64,000 nucleotides of DNA from a virus. The position numbers and the translations under genes were made by a program. Within the stretch, counting starts at the first letter, position 1. The number at the start of each line of letters is the position of its first letter. The stretch covers positions 22,362 through 86,361 of the IMG/VR virus record IMGVR_UViG_3300042505_001513. The stretch is one strand, 5' to 3'. Below the pieces are notes generated by a model. It was not told the DNA's origin and did not search any database. It worked only from the letters and a program-made list of their open reading frames with translations. Positions 44,445-53,560 of this stretch are shown piece by piece.

Positions 44445-45247
44445 AAAATTTTGTTATATATTGTAAATCATTCAATAGAGATATTGAACGTTATAAAAAA
44501 TTGGTAAACTCTGTAAAAAAATTTAATGTAAAAAACTTAGATTTTTATACGTCAGTTCCAAGTACAGATTTAAATTTATTTAAAAATCAAATAGGAAGTG
44601 ATTATGTAAAATTTGTTGCTGATGAAGATATATACAATAATATTCCTACAATGAGAGGATGGGAATCTCAACAAATAGTAAAATCTTCATTTTGGAAATT
44701 AAATGTGTGTAACAATTATTTGATGATAGACTCAGATTCTTATTTTATTAAAGAATTCAATGAAGATATGTTTATGTATGATAGTGAAACGCCATATACT
44801 GTTATGCATGAACAAAAAGATTTGTTTGCCTGGAGTACCAAAAATCAAAATATATTAGGATTTAATCCTAAGAATAGTTTTATTGAAGAACGAAAATTTG
44901 TAATGAATTTGTTTGATCGTAAAGGAAAAATATATGATTTTGGTCCAGGTCCTGTTATTTGGTCAAGAAAAGTATGGGAGTCTTTAGAAAAAAATTATTT
45001 GGAACCAAATGGAATTAAATTTCACCAATTGATTCAACAAAGACCTTCAGAATTTTCTTGGTATGGTGAATGGTTATTATATAGCAATGAGATAAAATTA
45101 TATCCAGTTGAACCTCCATTTAAATTTTTTCATTATTATCAACAATATATAGAATATAAAAATTTAGGATATACATTAAAAGACTGGGCAGAAAACTATG
45201 TTGGAGTAGTAATGCAAAGTAGTTCAAACCTTCCACTAGAATATTAA
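44441..45247 (+). CDS. DUF6492-like putative glycosyltransferase
   Basis: 268 residues. FVIYCKSFNRDIERYKKLVNS, MRGWESQQIVKSSFWKL and YLMIDSDSYFIKEF match the pattern of the DUF6492 family, whose members are GT-A-like proteins in capsule clusters. The DSD (about residues 99-101) would bind the metal. It overlaps the genes on both sides by 4 bases and 1 base. Confidence 0.65.
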   Translation: MKNFVIYCKSFNRDIERYKKLVNSVKKFNVKNLDFYTSVPSTDLNLFKNQIGSDYVKFVADEDIYNNIPTMRGWESQQIVKSSFWKLNVCNNYLMIDSDSYFIKEFNEDMFMYDSETPYTVMHEQKDLFAWSTKNQNILGFNPKNSFIEERKFVMNLFDRKGKIYDFGPGPVIWSRKVWESLEKNYLEPNGIKFHQLIQQRPSEFSWYGEWLLYSNEIKLYPVEPPFKFFHYYQQYIEYKNLGYTLKDWAENYVGVVMQSSSNLPLEY

Positions 45248-45984
45248 TGAAAACATTAGTAGCAATATTAAATCATAACTTACCGGAATATACTGATTAT
45301 TTGTATAATAACTTAAGTCCTTATCAATCAAATATATATGATTTAATTGTAATTGATAATGGATCTATATCTGAAAAAATGAGTCAATATACCACTCATG
45401 CATTAGATACCAACTGTTATATGGGAGGAGGATTTAACGCAGCAATGCAATTAGTATTAACATCAGATGAATATGATTCACTGTTATTTTTAAATAATGA
45501 TTTAATTGTATTTGGGTATGAGTTTGTAAAAACTCTAAGAACAGAAATGTTTAATGAAAACTTTAAAATATTAAGTGCATGTTTTTTTAATGTTGAACCA
45601 ACTGGTCAATGTTTTTGGAAAACAATGCATAATTGGGGGAAATCTAAAACTAGAGAAGTACCATTTATTGATTTTCAAATGCCTTTAATACATAAAGATG
45701 TTTTAAAGGAGATTAAAGAAATTGATTCAGACCTTATATATGGATGGGGAATTGATGCTTTGTTTGCTATTATGTGTAAAAAACACAATTGGAAAATGGG
45801 AGTAATGGATAGATTATCTGCTTTACATTATAATAGTTTAACAGTAAAATTAAAAGCAGTTGAATTTGATGTAAATGAATATTGTAAAAGAGCAGAAGAA
45901 GGACAAACTAAATTTTTTACTAAATCAAATTTACTCAAAGAATTTAACCAAGTAAGACTAGAAGGATCTTCATATAAATTATGA
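45247..45984 (+). CDS. GT2-family glycosyltransferase
   Basis: 245 residues. TLVAILNHNLPEYTDYLYNNL, LIVIDNGSISEKM and SLLFLNNDLIVFGYEFV form the typical GT2 start with NND as the DXD-like site. YMGGGFNAAM is the standard G-G-x-N-x-G/A helix. C-terminal half less conserved. Confidence 0.75.
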   Translation: MKTLVAILNHNLPEYTDYLYNNLSPYQSNIYDLIVIDNGSISEKMSQYTTHALDTNCYMGGGFNAAMQLVLTSDEYDSLLFLNNDLIVFGYEFVKTLRTEMFNENFKILSACFFNVEPTGQCFWKTMHNWGKSKTREVPFIDFQMPLIHKDVLKEIKEIDSDLIYGWGIDALFAIMCKKHNWKMGVMDRLSALHYNSLTVKLKAVEFDVNEYCKRAEEGQTKFFTKSNLLKEFNQVRLEGSSYKL

Positions 45985-46868
45985 TTACATTTTGTGTAAG
46001 TTGTTGTAACAATTTAAATTATCTAAAATTAGCTGTACATTCAGTTAGAACATATTCACATTTTAAAGATGCTGAATTTATTGTATTTGCTGAAAATTGT
46101 GATAAAGATGATACATATAAATGGTTAGAGGAAAATAAAGATAAATATAAATTAACCGTTTTTATTGAAAATAATTCTGTTGAAACAACCAAAGGAATTG
46201 GTGGTGGAATGAATTTATGTGCATCTCATGTGAAAACTGAATATATCATGTTTTTACACGCTGACTTTTTTGTTTCAAAAAATTGGGATTTAGAATGTTT
46301 GAAGTTATTTGAAAAGTATCCAAACACACCTCTGTGGGTTTCATCACAAAGATTTCAACCAAATATATGGAAAGAAAATAACAGACCAGGAACAATAATG
46401 TTTCCATATGAAGATTTTGGATATAAACATGATAATTTTGATGAAGACTATTTCATACAATACGCAGAAGAATTTTCAAAATTAAATAATGATATTGAAA
46501 TAGAAAAAGGTGAAGGAGTATCAGGATTAATTAGAAAAAAAGATTGGGACTATATTGGAGGCAATGATCCAATATATCAACCAGCATTTTGGGAAGACAT
46601 TGATCTCTTTATAAGAATGCAATTAGCAAATTATAAATTTATAATGACTACTAATTCAATAGTATTTCACTTTGGTAGTAGATCAGATAAAAGTAATTTT
46701 CCTAATGATGAAATTGTAAGAGCAGAAACTGCCAAGAATTATGAAAAAATTGGAGCACAAAAATTTTACAAAAAATGGGGATTTTTTCCATCATTAACAA
46801 ATACTTCCTTTTCCACATATCCAAGTAACATAAACAAAGAAAAATATAATCATTTAATTAAATTATGA
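45981..46868 (+). CDS. GT2-family glycosyltransferase
   Basis: 295 residues. ITFCVSCCNNLNYLKLAVHSV is the first strand, TTKGIGGGMNLCASHVKTEYIMFLHADFFV carries the HAD (DXD-like) motif, and PAFWEDIDLFIRMQLANY the E-D base loop. It overlaps its neighbours by 4 bases. Confidence 0.8.
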   Translation: MITFCVSCCNNLNYLKLAVHSVRTYSHFKDAEFIVFAENCDKDDTYKWLEENKDKYKLTVFIENNSVETTKGIGGGMNLCASHVKTEYIMFLHADFFVSKNWDLECLKLFEKYPNTPLWVSSQRFQPNIWKENNRPGTIMFPYEDFGYKHDNFDEDYFIQYAEEFSKLNNDIEIEKGEGVSGLIRKKDWDYIGGNDPIYQPAFWEDIDLFIRMQLANYKFIMTTNSIVFHFGSRSDKSNFPNDEIVRAETAKNYEKIGAQKFYKKWGFFPSLTNTSFSTYPSNINKEKYNHLIKL

Positions 46869-47485
46869 ATTATGAATGGCCAAAACATGTAAAATTCCCG
46901 GAAGACAAATGGTTAAATTTCCATGAAAACCATATTCCAGTATGGAATCAAATTTTAGATCCTCTAAAACAAAAAGACAACAATATTGGAATTGAAATTG
47001 GATCATTTTGCGGAGGGAGTGCAGTATGGTCAATTGAAAATATTATAAAAGAATCAGGACATTTATATTGTATTGATATTGAAGAACATGAGTTATTAAA
47101 ACACAACTTATCAGTATATAAAAATGTAACTTTTATAAAAGGAAATTCATTTGACGTATTGAGAACACTAAATCATAATAACAATTGTTATGAATTTGCT
47201 GATTTTGTTTATGTTGACGGAAGTCATCATGCAAAAAACGTATTAGAAGATATGGTAATATCATGGAACTTATTAAAACAAGATGGTATTATGATATTAG
47301 ATGATTACGGTTGGGGATCTGATAGAGTAGATACAGAAACACCAAAACCAGCAATAGATGCTTTTATGTATATATACAGAGATTTATATGAAGTATTATA
47401 CTTTGGATGGCAAGTATTCCTAAAAAAGAAAAAATATAAATTAACAGAAGACTTTTTAGAAAGAAAATATGAAACCTACAATTAG
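46865..47485 (+). CDS. Class I SAM-dependent methyltransferase (Methyltransf_24-like)
   Basis: 206 residues. IGIEIGSFCGGSAVWSI is motif I, HLYCIDIEEHE post-I, FVYVDGSHHAKNVLEDMVISW the D-G-x-H-x-x-x-x-V-x-x-D pattern, and GIMILDDYGW the DDYGW motif. A clear family member that overlaps the next GT2 gene by 17 bases. Confidence 0.82.
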   Translation: MNYEWPKHVKFPEDKWLNFHENHIPVWNQILDPLKQKDNNIGIEIGSFCGGSAVWSIENIIKESGHLYCIDIEEHELLKHNLSVYKNVTFIKGNSFDVLRTLNHNNNCYEFADFVYVDGSHHAKNVLEDMVISWNLLKQDGIMILDDYGWGSDRVDTETPKPAIDAFMYIYRDLYEVLYFGWQVFLKKKKYKLTEDFLERKYETYN

Positions 47486-48629
47486 TTTTATTATACCAAG
47501 TTATAATAATCTTAGACATCTAAAAAATGCATATTTTAGTATCAAAAAACATGCATCTAATCATGAAATAATATTATTGGATGACGGATCTTTAGATGGA
47601 ACGTGGGAATGGATACTGTCATTGACTGATACAAATATTCAAAAATATAGAAGTAAATCTAGAGTTGGTCATACAGTCTTGTATGACGTTGGCATAAATC
47701 TAGCAAAAAATGATATTGTTAGCATATTGCATGCGGATATGATCATTGGTCCAAATTATGTAGAAAATCTATTAAAACATTTAAAACCAAATAAGGTGGT
47801 ATGTGCTACAAGAGTAGAACCACCTTTACATCCTTCAGGTAAGGAGAAAATAACACAAAATTTTGGATTAGATTTTGATAATCTTGATATTACAAAATTT
47901 GAATCATTTTGTTCAACTGAACAATTGAATTCAAAAGATAAAACAACAAAAGGCATGTTTGCCCCTTGGATTTTGTATAAAAAAGATTTTCAATCAATTG
48001 GAGGACATGATCATATGTTCTCACCATTTCCATATGAAGATAGTGATATCTTTCAAAGATGGATACTAAATGGATTTGAATTGATACAATCCAGAGATGC
48101 CCTTGTATACCATTTGACATGTAGAGGACACAGATGGACTGAAAAAATTCAAAAAGATGATGATTTCTATAAAGAATGTTGTTACAAAAACTCAAGAAAT
48201 TTTATAAGAAAATGGGGAAGTTGGATAAAAAATGATGAATACAGTTATCCAATATTAACACCAAAATTTAACATTGGTTTCATTATACATAATTGCAACA
48301 CATCATTATTGCAACATTTAGAACCATGGGCCAGTAATTTATACGTAAATTGCAAAAAAAATGAATATATAAATCAAGAACAATCAAAAACGTCATTTGA
48401 TTTATCATCAAAAATTAAAAATATTGATGAACAAAAAAATAATGATGTAATTGTTGAATTTGATGGATCATTATTTAACAAAGATAGATATGACTTTTTA
48501 ACTTCACATCTACCTAACGTCTTGAAAGACTCAGGTGAACTAGGTGAAATGGAATATGATATATTCAAACTTCACATTAAATCATTAAAGACATATGAAA
48601 ATGATTTGATAAATGTAAAAAATAGTTAA
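47469..48629 (+). CDS. GT2-family glycosyltransferase with C-terminal extension
   Basis: 386 residues. ISFIIPSYNNLRHLKNAYFSI, IILLDDGSLDGTWEWI and IVSILHADMIIGPNYV are the GT2 strand, DDGS and HAD motifs; FPYEDSDIFQRWILNGF is the E-D loop. An extra ~130-residue C-terminal domain (from NIGFIIHNCNTSLL) is of unknown role. Last gene of the 18-kb operon; its stop overlaps the convergent rmlB by 4 bases. Confidence 0.8.
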   Translation: MKPTISFIIPSYNNLRHLKNAYFSIKKHASNHEIILLDDGSLDGTWEWILSLTDTNIQKYRSKSRVGHTVLYDVGINLAKNDIVSILHADMIIGPNYVENLLKHLKPNKVVCATRVEPPLHPSGKEKITQNFGLDFDNLDITKFESFCSTEQLNSKDKTTKGMFAPWILYKKDFQSIGGHDHMFSPFPYEDSDIFQRWILNGFELIQSRDALVYHLTCRGHRWTEKIQKDDDFYKECCYKNSRNFIRKWGSWIKNDEYSYPILTPKFNIGFIIHNCNTSLLQHLEPWASNLYVNCKKNEYINQEQSKTSFDLSSKIKNIDEQKNNDVIVEFDGSLFNKDRYDFLTSHLPNVLKDSGELGEMEYDIFKLHIKSLKTYENDLINVKNS

Positions 48630-49585
48630 ACAATATAAGATTTAACTGTTTCTTTTAAATTCTCATTAAAATCTGTTAATTTGAACTTATTAAATTCCAT
48701 TTGAAAGTCTTTGACATCAATTGCATATCTAAAATCATGACCTTTTCGGTCTGTTACATATTCAAACCATTCCCAGTCAACTTTTTGATTTGTAATGATT
48801 TCATATGTAGCAACAATTAAGTGTATTAATTGTATATTAGATAATTCATTGTTACCTCCAATCAAGTATTGTTTTCCTACAATACCATCCAATAAAACAT
48901 TAATTAGAGCATTAACGTGGTCTTTAACATAGATCCAATCTCTGATGTTTGATCCGTTTCCATATAATGGTATTTTTTCTTTGTTTTTCAATTTGTTAAC
49001 ACAAACTGGTATTAATTTTTCTGGATATTGTCTTGGACCAAAATTATTGCTACAATTTGTGATTATAGCTGGAAAATTATATGTCTTAACATAACTTCTT
49101 ACTAACAAGTCACTAGACGCTTTTGTTGCGGCATAAGGACTATTTGGTCTATATGGACTATCAACGTTAAATTCTCTCTCTTTATAACTTAAACTACCAA
49201 ATACTTCATCTGTAGATATGTGTATAAACTTCTTTATATTGGTACCCTTAAACATTTCTAATAAATTAAATGTACCGTTGATATTAGTGTCAATGAACTT
49301 TTTTGGACTCTTAATTGAATTATCTACATGAGATTCCGCTGCAAAATGAACTACATAATCTAAATTAAGTGAGTCAATATATTTCTTCTGATCAGGAAAA
49401 TATGGAGCAGAAATATCCATACTCAATCTTTGATATCTTGTATCATCTTGAAATGGTAGTTTTTTATTAGCCGCATATGTCCCAGCATCAATATTATAAA
49501 CTTTTACTACATTATCACGTTTAAGAATTTCTTCAATAAAGTGACTGCCTATAAATCCACATCCGCCTGTTATTAGTATATTCAT
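48626..49585 (-). CDS. rmlB: dTDP-glucose 4,6-dehydratase
   Basis: 319 residues. GGCGFIGS (7-14) is the NAD-binding loop, STDEVFG (124-130) holds the Thr-Asp-Glu catalytic trio, and YAATK (151-155) the Y-x3-K pair, with NNFGPRQYPEKLIP the substrate loop typical of RmlB. It converts dTDP-glucose to dTDP-4-keto-6-deoxyglucose. Last of a three-gene dTDP-sugar operon. Confidence 0.93.
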   Translation of the reverse strand: MNILITGGCGFIGSHFIEEILKRDNVVKVYNIDAGTYAANKKLPFQDDTRYQRLSMDISAPYFPDQKKYIDSLNLDYVVHFAAESHVDNSIKSPKKFIDTNINGTFNLLEMFKGTNIKKFIHISTDEVFGSLSYKEREFNVDSPYRPNSPYAATKASSDLLVRSYVKTYNFPAIITNCSNNFGPRQYPEKLIPVCVNKLKNKEKIPLYGNGSNIRDWIYVKDHVNALINVLLDGIVGKQYLIGGNNELSNIQLIHLIVATYEIITNQKVDWEWFEYVTDRKGHDFRYAIDVKDFQMEFNKFKLTDFNENLKETVKSYIV

Positions 49586-49586
49586 A

Positions 49587-50450
49587 TTATTTCCAATTAT
49601 TCAAACAATAATCCAATGATTCATCTACACTACTCATTTTAATGCCTGTAGATAGTAACTTACTATTATCCAAAATACAGTTAGATCTAGGAGTAACTGC
49701 ACAAGATTTATAAAATTCATCTGCTTCAATCAACTCAAATACTTTATCTTTTGCAATAGTTTTCTTTAGTTTTTCAACCAATAATTCAGTAGTAATATAT
49801 CCAGTGTTAGTTACATTATAAATTCCATATGGAACATTTTTGGTTATCGTCTCAATACAAGCATTAACAAATTCTTGTTTGTGTGATATTGAATTTTCTG
49901 CCTTTAATTGTTTCTGATACTTGACTAATTTACTAATCAAATTACGGGAATTGTCATATTCTTCAAATGGCATCCTCAATCTCCATACATACGATTTCTC
50001 CCACTTTCTTACTAACTTCTCTGAAAGAGCTTTTATTCCACTATAGATACTACAATTATTTTGACCAAATGAAAAATTTGGTTCATCTTCTTCAGTGAAT
50101 CCAGTTCCGTTTGGACCAGATCCATAATAAATACAACCACTTGATACATGACCAAGTGGAATATCATTTAATACACACCAATCAGTTAGTATTTGTGGAA
50201 ATATAATATTTGCGTGAATACAAACATCTTTATTTGTTTCACATGCATCCACGTTTGGCTTTCCAGTATATCCAGCCGCATTAATTACTGCATCAATAAT
50301 TGGATATCCTGCCTTTTCATACCATTTCTCCAAATCATAAAATGTTGTGTTTGCTGCGTTAGGCCAACATTTAAATTCAATTTGTTTTTGTTCTAATTGA
50401 CGTTTAAATTCACTTCCGACGTATCCGGTTGATCCAAATAGTATAATCAT
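49587..50450 (-). CDS. RmlD/UER1-like nucleotide-sugar epimerase/reductase
   Basis: 287 residues, SDR fold. FGSTGYVGSEF (G6, G9, G12) binds NAD(P), SSGCIYYGSG and Y136SGIK140 give the Ser-Tyr-Lys site. No rmlC gene is present here, and the sequence opens more like plant/viral UER1-type bifunctional 3,5-epimerase/4-reductases than like bacterial RmlD. It may therefore carry out both last steps to dTDP-L-rhamnose. The C-terminal WRLRMPFEE is also of that type. Confidence 0.75.
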   Translation of the reverse strand: MIILFGSTGYVGSEFKRQLEQKQIEFKCWPNAANTTFYDLEKWYEKAGYPIIDAVINAAGYTGKPNVDACETNKDVCIHANIIFPQILTDWCVLNDIPLGHVSSGCIYYGSGPNGTGFTEEDEPNFSFGQNNCSIYSGIKALSEKLVRKWEKSYVWRLRMPFEEYDNSRNLISKLVKYQKQLKAENSISHKQEFVNACIETITKNVPYGIYNVTNTGYITTELLVEKLKKTIAKDKVFELIEADEFYKSCAVTPRSNCILDNSKLLSTGIKMSSVDESLDYCLNNWK

Positions 50451-51289
50451 AATAATTTTTCTAAGTATTGTTTATATTCGCTTTTAGGCATTTTGTCAAC
50501 TATATTAGATAGTTGTTGTTTATTAATAAATTTTTTTCTATAGCAATCTTCCTCAATACATCCAATTTTAATGCCTTGTCTTTCTTGAATTGTTTGTATA
50601 TAAGCACCACTTTGATATAAAGATTCAGGTGTTCCTGCATCCAACCACACAGTACCTCTAGGAAATTGTATTACTGTTAGCTTTTGTTTTTCTAAATAAA
50701 TTCTGTTTAAATCAGTGATTTCTAATTCACCTCTAGCAGATGGCTTCAATGACTTTGCTAGTTTCACCACTTCATTGTCATAAAAATATAAACCAGGAAC
50801 AGCATAGTTACTCTTTGGATTGGTAGGCTTTTCTTCAATAGAAATAGCTTGTCCATTTTCATTAAACTCAATTACACCATATGCAGTTGGATCATTTACT
50901 TGATATGCAAATACAATTGCACCATCTAAAGTTGGTTTCATTCTAGCCATTCCATGAAAAATATTGTCTCCCAATATCAATCCAACAGCGTCATTCTGAA
51001 TAAAATCTTCAGCAATAATAAATGATTCAGCAATACCCCTTGGTTTATATTGAACCTTATAACAAATATCCAAACCTAAATGTTTGCCGTCACCAAACAA
51101 TTTCTCATACAAGGGTAAATATTCTGGTGTACTAATAATACAAAACTCTCTAATGCCACATGTTATCATTGTAGATAACGGATAGTAGATCATTGGTTTA
51201 TCATAAACTGGTAATAATTGTTTATTAACCGTTGTTGTAAGAGGATATAATCTACTACCAGTTCCTCCAGATAAAATAATTCCTTTCAT
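50447..51289 (-). CDS. rmlA: Glucose-1-phosphate thymidylyltransferase
   Basis: 280 residues. LSGGTGSRLYPLT (6-18) is the nucleotide-binding signature, KQLLPVYDKPMIYYPLSTM the family's second block, LGDNIFHG the catalytic Asp segment, and GTVWLDAGTPESL the conserved C-terminal motif. It makes dTDP-glucose from dTTP and glucose-1-phosphate. First gene of the dTDP-sugar operon; overlaps the next gene by 4 bases. Confidence 0.95.
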   Translation of the reverse strand: MKGIILSGGTGSRLYPLTTTVNKQLLPVYDKPMIYYPLSTMITCGIREFCIISTPEYLPLYEKLFGDGKHLGLDICYKVQYKPRGIAESFIIAEDFIQNDAVGLILGDNIFHGMARMKPTLDGAIVFAYQVNDPTAYGVIEFNENGQAISIEEKPTNPKSNYAVPGLYFYDNEVVKLAKSLKPSARGELEITDLNRIYLEKQKLTVIQFPRGTVWLDAGTPESLYQSGAYIQTIQERQGIKIGCIEEDCYRKKFINKQQLSNIVDKMPKSEYKQYLEKLL

Positions 51290-51299
51290 ATAACTCTTA

Positions 51300-51307
51300 T
51301 ATTTATA
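51300..51307 (-). promoter_or_regulatory. T4-type late promoter TATAAATA for rmlA operon
   Basis: Exact late-promoter box ending 10 bases before the rmlA start codon, immediately back-to-back with a second late box on the other strand. Predicts a leader of about 4 bases. Confidence 0.55.
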
Positions 51308-51315
51308 GATAAATA
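51308..51315 (+). promoter_or_regulatory. T4-type late promoter GATAAATA for membrane protein gene
   Basis: One mismatch from TATAAATA, matching the NATAAATA form of marine T4-like phages, 8 bases before the ATG at 51324. Forms a divergent pair with the rmlA late box. Confidence 0.45.
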
Positions 51316-51323
51316 GACCGTTT

Positions 51324-51653
51324 ATGATTTATATAATTTTTTTAAATACGTTTTTGTTGGTTGTCTGGTTTAATACAGATGCATTTGTTGAATACTTCAA
51401 ATTCACCGGCAATTTATTCAAAATCAAAGAGTATGAACTTGAAAAAAATAATGACTTTAGTTTGAACTACCACTCATTCTTATTAAAGAAATACAACAGC
51501 TTTTTAATCAGACTAATTACATGTCCACTATGTTTTAATTTTTGGATAACTTTTCTGTTTACAATTGTTTTTAATTATCAATTTATTTGTATTCCAATAA
51601 TATATATACTATCATTATTGATATATTTTATATTTACTAAGTTATCACCATGA
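51324..51653 (+). CDS. Small membrane protein with CPLCFNFW motif
   Basis: 109 residues. Hydrophobic segments at about 2-18 and 63-105 suggest membrane insertion. RLITCPLCFNFWITF is a motif (CP-x-C-x-x-FW) seen in small phage and bacterial membrane proteins. Function unknown. Overlaps the next gene by 4 bases. Confidence 0.6.
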   Translation: MIYIIFLNTFLLVVWFNTDAFVEYFKFTGNLFKIKEYELEKNNDFSLNYHSFLLKKYNSFLIRLITCPLCFNFWITFLFTIVFNYQFICIPIIYILSLLIYFIFTKLSP

Positions 51654-51937
51654 ATATAAGCAACGTTACTGATTTCTATCATTTAGTCAAAAGGTCAAAT
51701 TTACAGTCATTTAACTCAAACTTAAATGTGTTTCTTGATTGTGTAGATAACTATAACCGTATCTGTAATTGTAAATCAAATGAAAAATCAAACAAGTACA
51801 GAGAGTGTCATGATCTATACAAAAGATCCGTTTTAAATGACATTGCAGCAATAAAACATGAAATATTTAAAAACACAACTGACAGTGTAGTTGTGTTTTA
51901 TGACGGCGGAACAGTTATTCTTACATTAACTAAGTAA
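51650..51937 (+). CDS. Cysteine-containing hypothetical protein
   Basis: 95 residues with a cluster C30, C40, C42, C53 (NRICNCKSNEKSNKYREC). It starts on the ATGA of the membrane-protein stop and converges with the dNMP kinase gene, overlapping by 12 bases. No family recognised. Confidence 0.5.
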   Translation: MNISNVTDFYHLVKRSNLQSFNSNLNVFLDCVDNYNRICNCKSNEKSNKYRECHDLYKRSVLNDIAAIKHEIFKNTTDSVVVFYDGGTVILTLTK

Positions 51938-52531
51938 TGTTTTTAAAGCATCTTTAACACAAGAATTTAAATACGGATTATCAATTATTGATTTACTATT
52001 ATCAGATTGTTTCCATTCCAGCTGACAATCACTCTTAAATTTTACCAGAGGATCATTAATTTTTTCATGTTCATTTGGTGGTTCTGTAAATACACGTTGA
52101 TCCCAATCATTGTAAGTGTATTTGTTTACGTGAATCAATTTTCCACCCAATACTTCTTTAATCCAATACACTTCATCTTGTGGATACTGGTCATATCTAA
52201 TATCTGATACAAAAATTACTTCACTATCATCTGATTCTATATCTTTCTGAAGCATAGATGTCCAGTATGTACCCTCAGTCTGTTTTCTCTTTACTCCACC
52301 ATACCACACCAACATTTCTCTGAAAATAGATTTATCTTCAGTCTTCTCTGTAAACACATCTAATCCCAACTTAGTTCTGATAAACTCTTCACAGTCTTTT
52401 TTAAGATAATAAGCTAATGCATATTGTTTAGCTTTGATACCATCTTGTGACAATTGTTTAATTGCAATGTCACAAAACAAATTTTTGCCACTACGAGCAA
52501 CACCAGATACACCAATATATTTTTTAGTCAT
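51926..52531 (-). CDS. Deoxynucleoside monophosphate kinase-like protein (gp1-like)
   Basis: 201 residues from the ATG at 52531, which overlaps the preceding stop by 8 bases. IGVSGVARSGKNLFCDIA is the P-loop of the dNMK family, in which T4 gp1 also has G-x4-GK; VIFVSDIRYDQYP and the DDE/N-D loops fit the substrate end. It would phosphorylate dNMPs for DNA synthesis. Confidence 0.75.
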   Translation of the reverse strand: MTKKYIGVSGVARSGKNLFCDIAIKQLSQDGIKAKQYALAYYLKKDCEEFIRTKLGLDVFTEKTEDKSIFREMLVWYGGVKRKQTEGTYWTSMLQKDIESDDSEVIFVSDIRYDQYPQDEVYWIKEVLGGKLIHVNKYTYNDWDQRVFTEPPNEHEKINDPLVKFKSDCQLEWKQSDNSKSIIDNPYLNSCVKDALKTLLS

Positions 52532-53051
52532 TATCAAATAATTTCTCCAATTCTTTTTCAGTTTTGCCGTATAACTTACATACATTAATCAAATCTGTCA
52601 ATCCTTTTTCATTCTTAATCATCATAATACAATAGTCATACGCATCTGATTTACTTATCTGATAATGAGTAGCAACCAATTGAATTAACTCTTTATTGAC
52701 AGATTTCTTACTAGCCTTGATCCACTTACAAAACTTACGTCCATGTGGTACCACATCACAACTCACCTTATAAAACAATCTATCTGAAATAGAATCAAAG
52801 TATTTAGAGATATAAGCAATCTCTTCAATACAAGACTGATCCATGCTCAATCCCATCAACAATACATACTTGTTGAAAGATTTCTTTTCTTCTACTGATA
52901 GTTTATCATAATAATCAGGAGACTTTACTTCTCTGATATGATTGATGTGGTCAAATAACCCTTTACTCTTCACTAAGTTCTTTTTCTCTTCTTTCAATGT
53001 TTCTGAGTTTTTCACTGATTGAAGGGTCTTGTTTTTTGGTGGTCTTCCCAT
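52524..53051 (-). CDS. 62: Clamp-loader small subunit, gp62-like (tentative)
   Basis: 175 residues, close to the 187 of T4 gp62. KGLFDHINHIREVKSPDYYDKL, FNKYVLLMGLSMDQSCIEEI and KFCKWIKASKK recall the gp62 pattern (LFD...I...K-x-Y, FMINR-x-LSM, KYIK). VCKLYGKTEKELEKLF forms the C-terminal helix. It is separated from the gp44 gene by 28 kb, unlike in T4 where 62 and 44 adjoin. Confidence 0.5.
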   Translation of the reverse strand: MGRPPKNKTLQSVKNSETLKEEKKNLVKSKGLFDHINHIREVKSPDYYDKLSVEEKKSFNKYVLLMGLSMDQSCIEEIAYISKYFDSISDRLFYKVSCDVVPHGRKFCKWIKASKKSVNKELIQLVATHYQISKSDAYDYCIMMIKNEKGLTDLINVCKLYGKTEKELEKLFDND

Positions 53052-53322
53052 AATAATTGTTAATTCTAGCTCTTAGTGAATTTATAATTGTCAACAGTTG
53101 TTTCTGATTTTCAAATAATGTGTTTACATCAGTTGTTAACTTACTTACAGTTTCCTCCAAATTCTTTGAAGATTCAAGAGTTTTCTTGATCTTATTTTCC
53201 AAATATAAAGAATATAACGCCACTGCTAGTAAAGCAAGTGGCGTTACAAACTTGGAATACAAAGACAATGAAACTGCAATACTTGCAAGTACAACTACTA
53301 TAATTAGTTTAGTAATACTCAT
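52963..53322 (-). CDS. Membrane-anchored coiled-coil protein
   Basis: 119 residues. Two adjacent hydrophobic segments (about 5-20 and 27-41) are followed by a heptad-like coiled coil (NLEETVSKLTTDVNTLFENQKQLL) and a charged tail. Its 3' end overlaps the gp62-like start by 89 bases, an unusually large overlap. Possible lysis or superinfection role, undetermined. Confidence 0.5.
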   Translation of the reverse strand: MSITKLIIVVVLASIAVSLSLYSKFVTPLALLAVALYSLYLENKIKKTLESSKNLEETVSKLTTDVNTLFENQKQLLTIINSLRARINNYYGKTTKKQDPSISEKLRNIERREKELSEE

Positions 53323-53341
53323 TGTCTTTATTGTGCCTACA

Positions 53342-53545
53342 TCAGGCAGTAACTTCAGCCAATACGTTCTTTAGAGCATTGATCTGACGACCATTTAGTT
53401 CAATTCGCTTCTTACCAGCACGAATTGTCAAACGCTTACCAACACTCTTAACTCCCTTGAATGGGGCAGAAGCAAAGGTCTCTAGACCTTGAACCTTGTT
53501 GTAAGCGAATGTAGTCTTATTCTTTGTATTTTTACGTGTAACCAT
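53342..53545 (-). CDS. Small basic hypothetical protein
   Basis: 67 residues, strongly basic (KSVGKRLTIRAGKKRIEL). A candidate promoter lies 16-44 bases upstream, so it is likely expressed strongly and may bind nucleic acid. No family recognised. Confidence 0.55.
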   Translation of the reverse strand: MVTRKNTKNKTTFAYNKVQGLETFASAPFKGVKSVGKRLTIRAGKKRIELNGRQINALKNVLAEVTA

Positions 53546-53560
53546 ATGTTTTATTTATTT

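Noticed and set aside
53218-53244. GC-rich hairpin CGCCACT/AGTGGCG
   Set aside because: Lies inside the coiled-coil membrane protein gene and is not followed by a T run on either strand.
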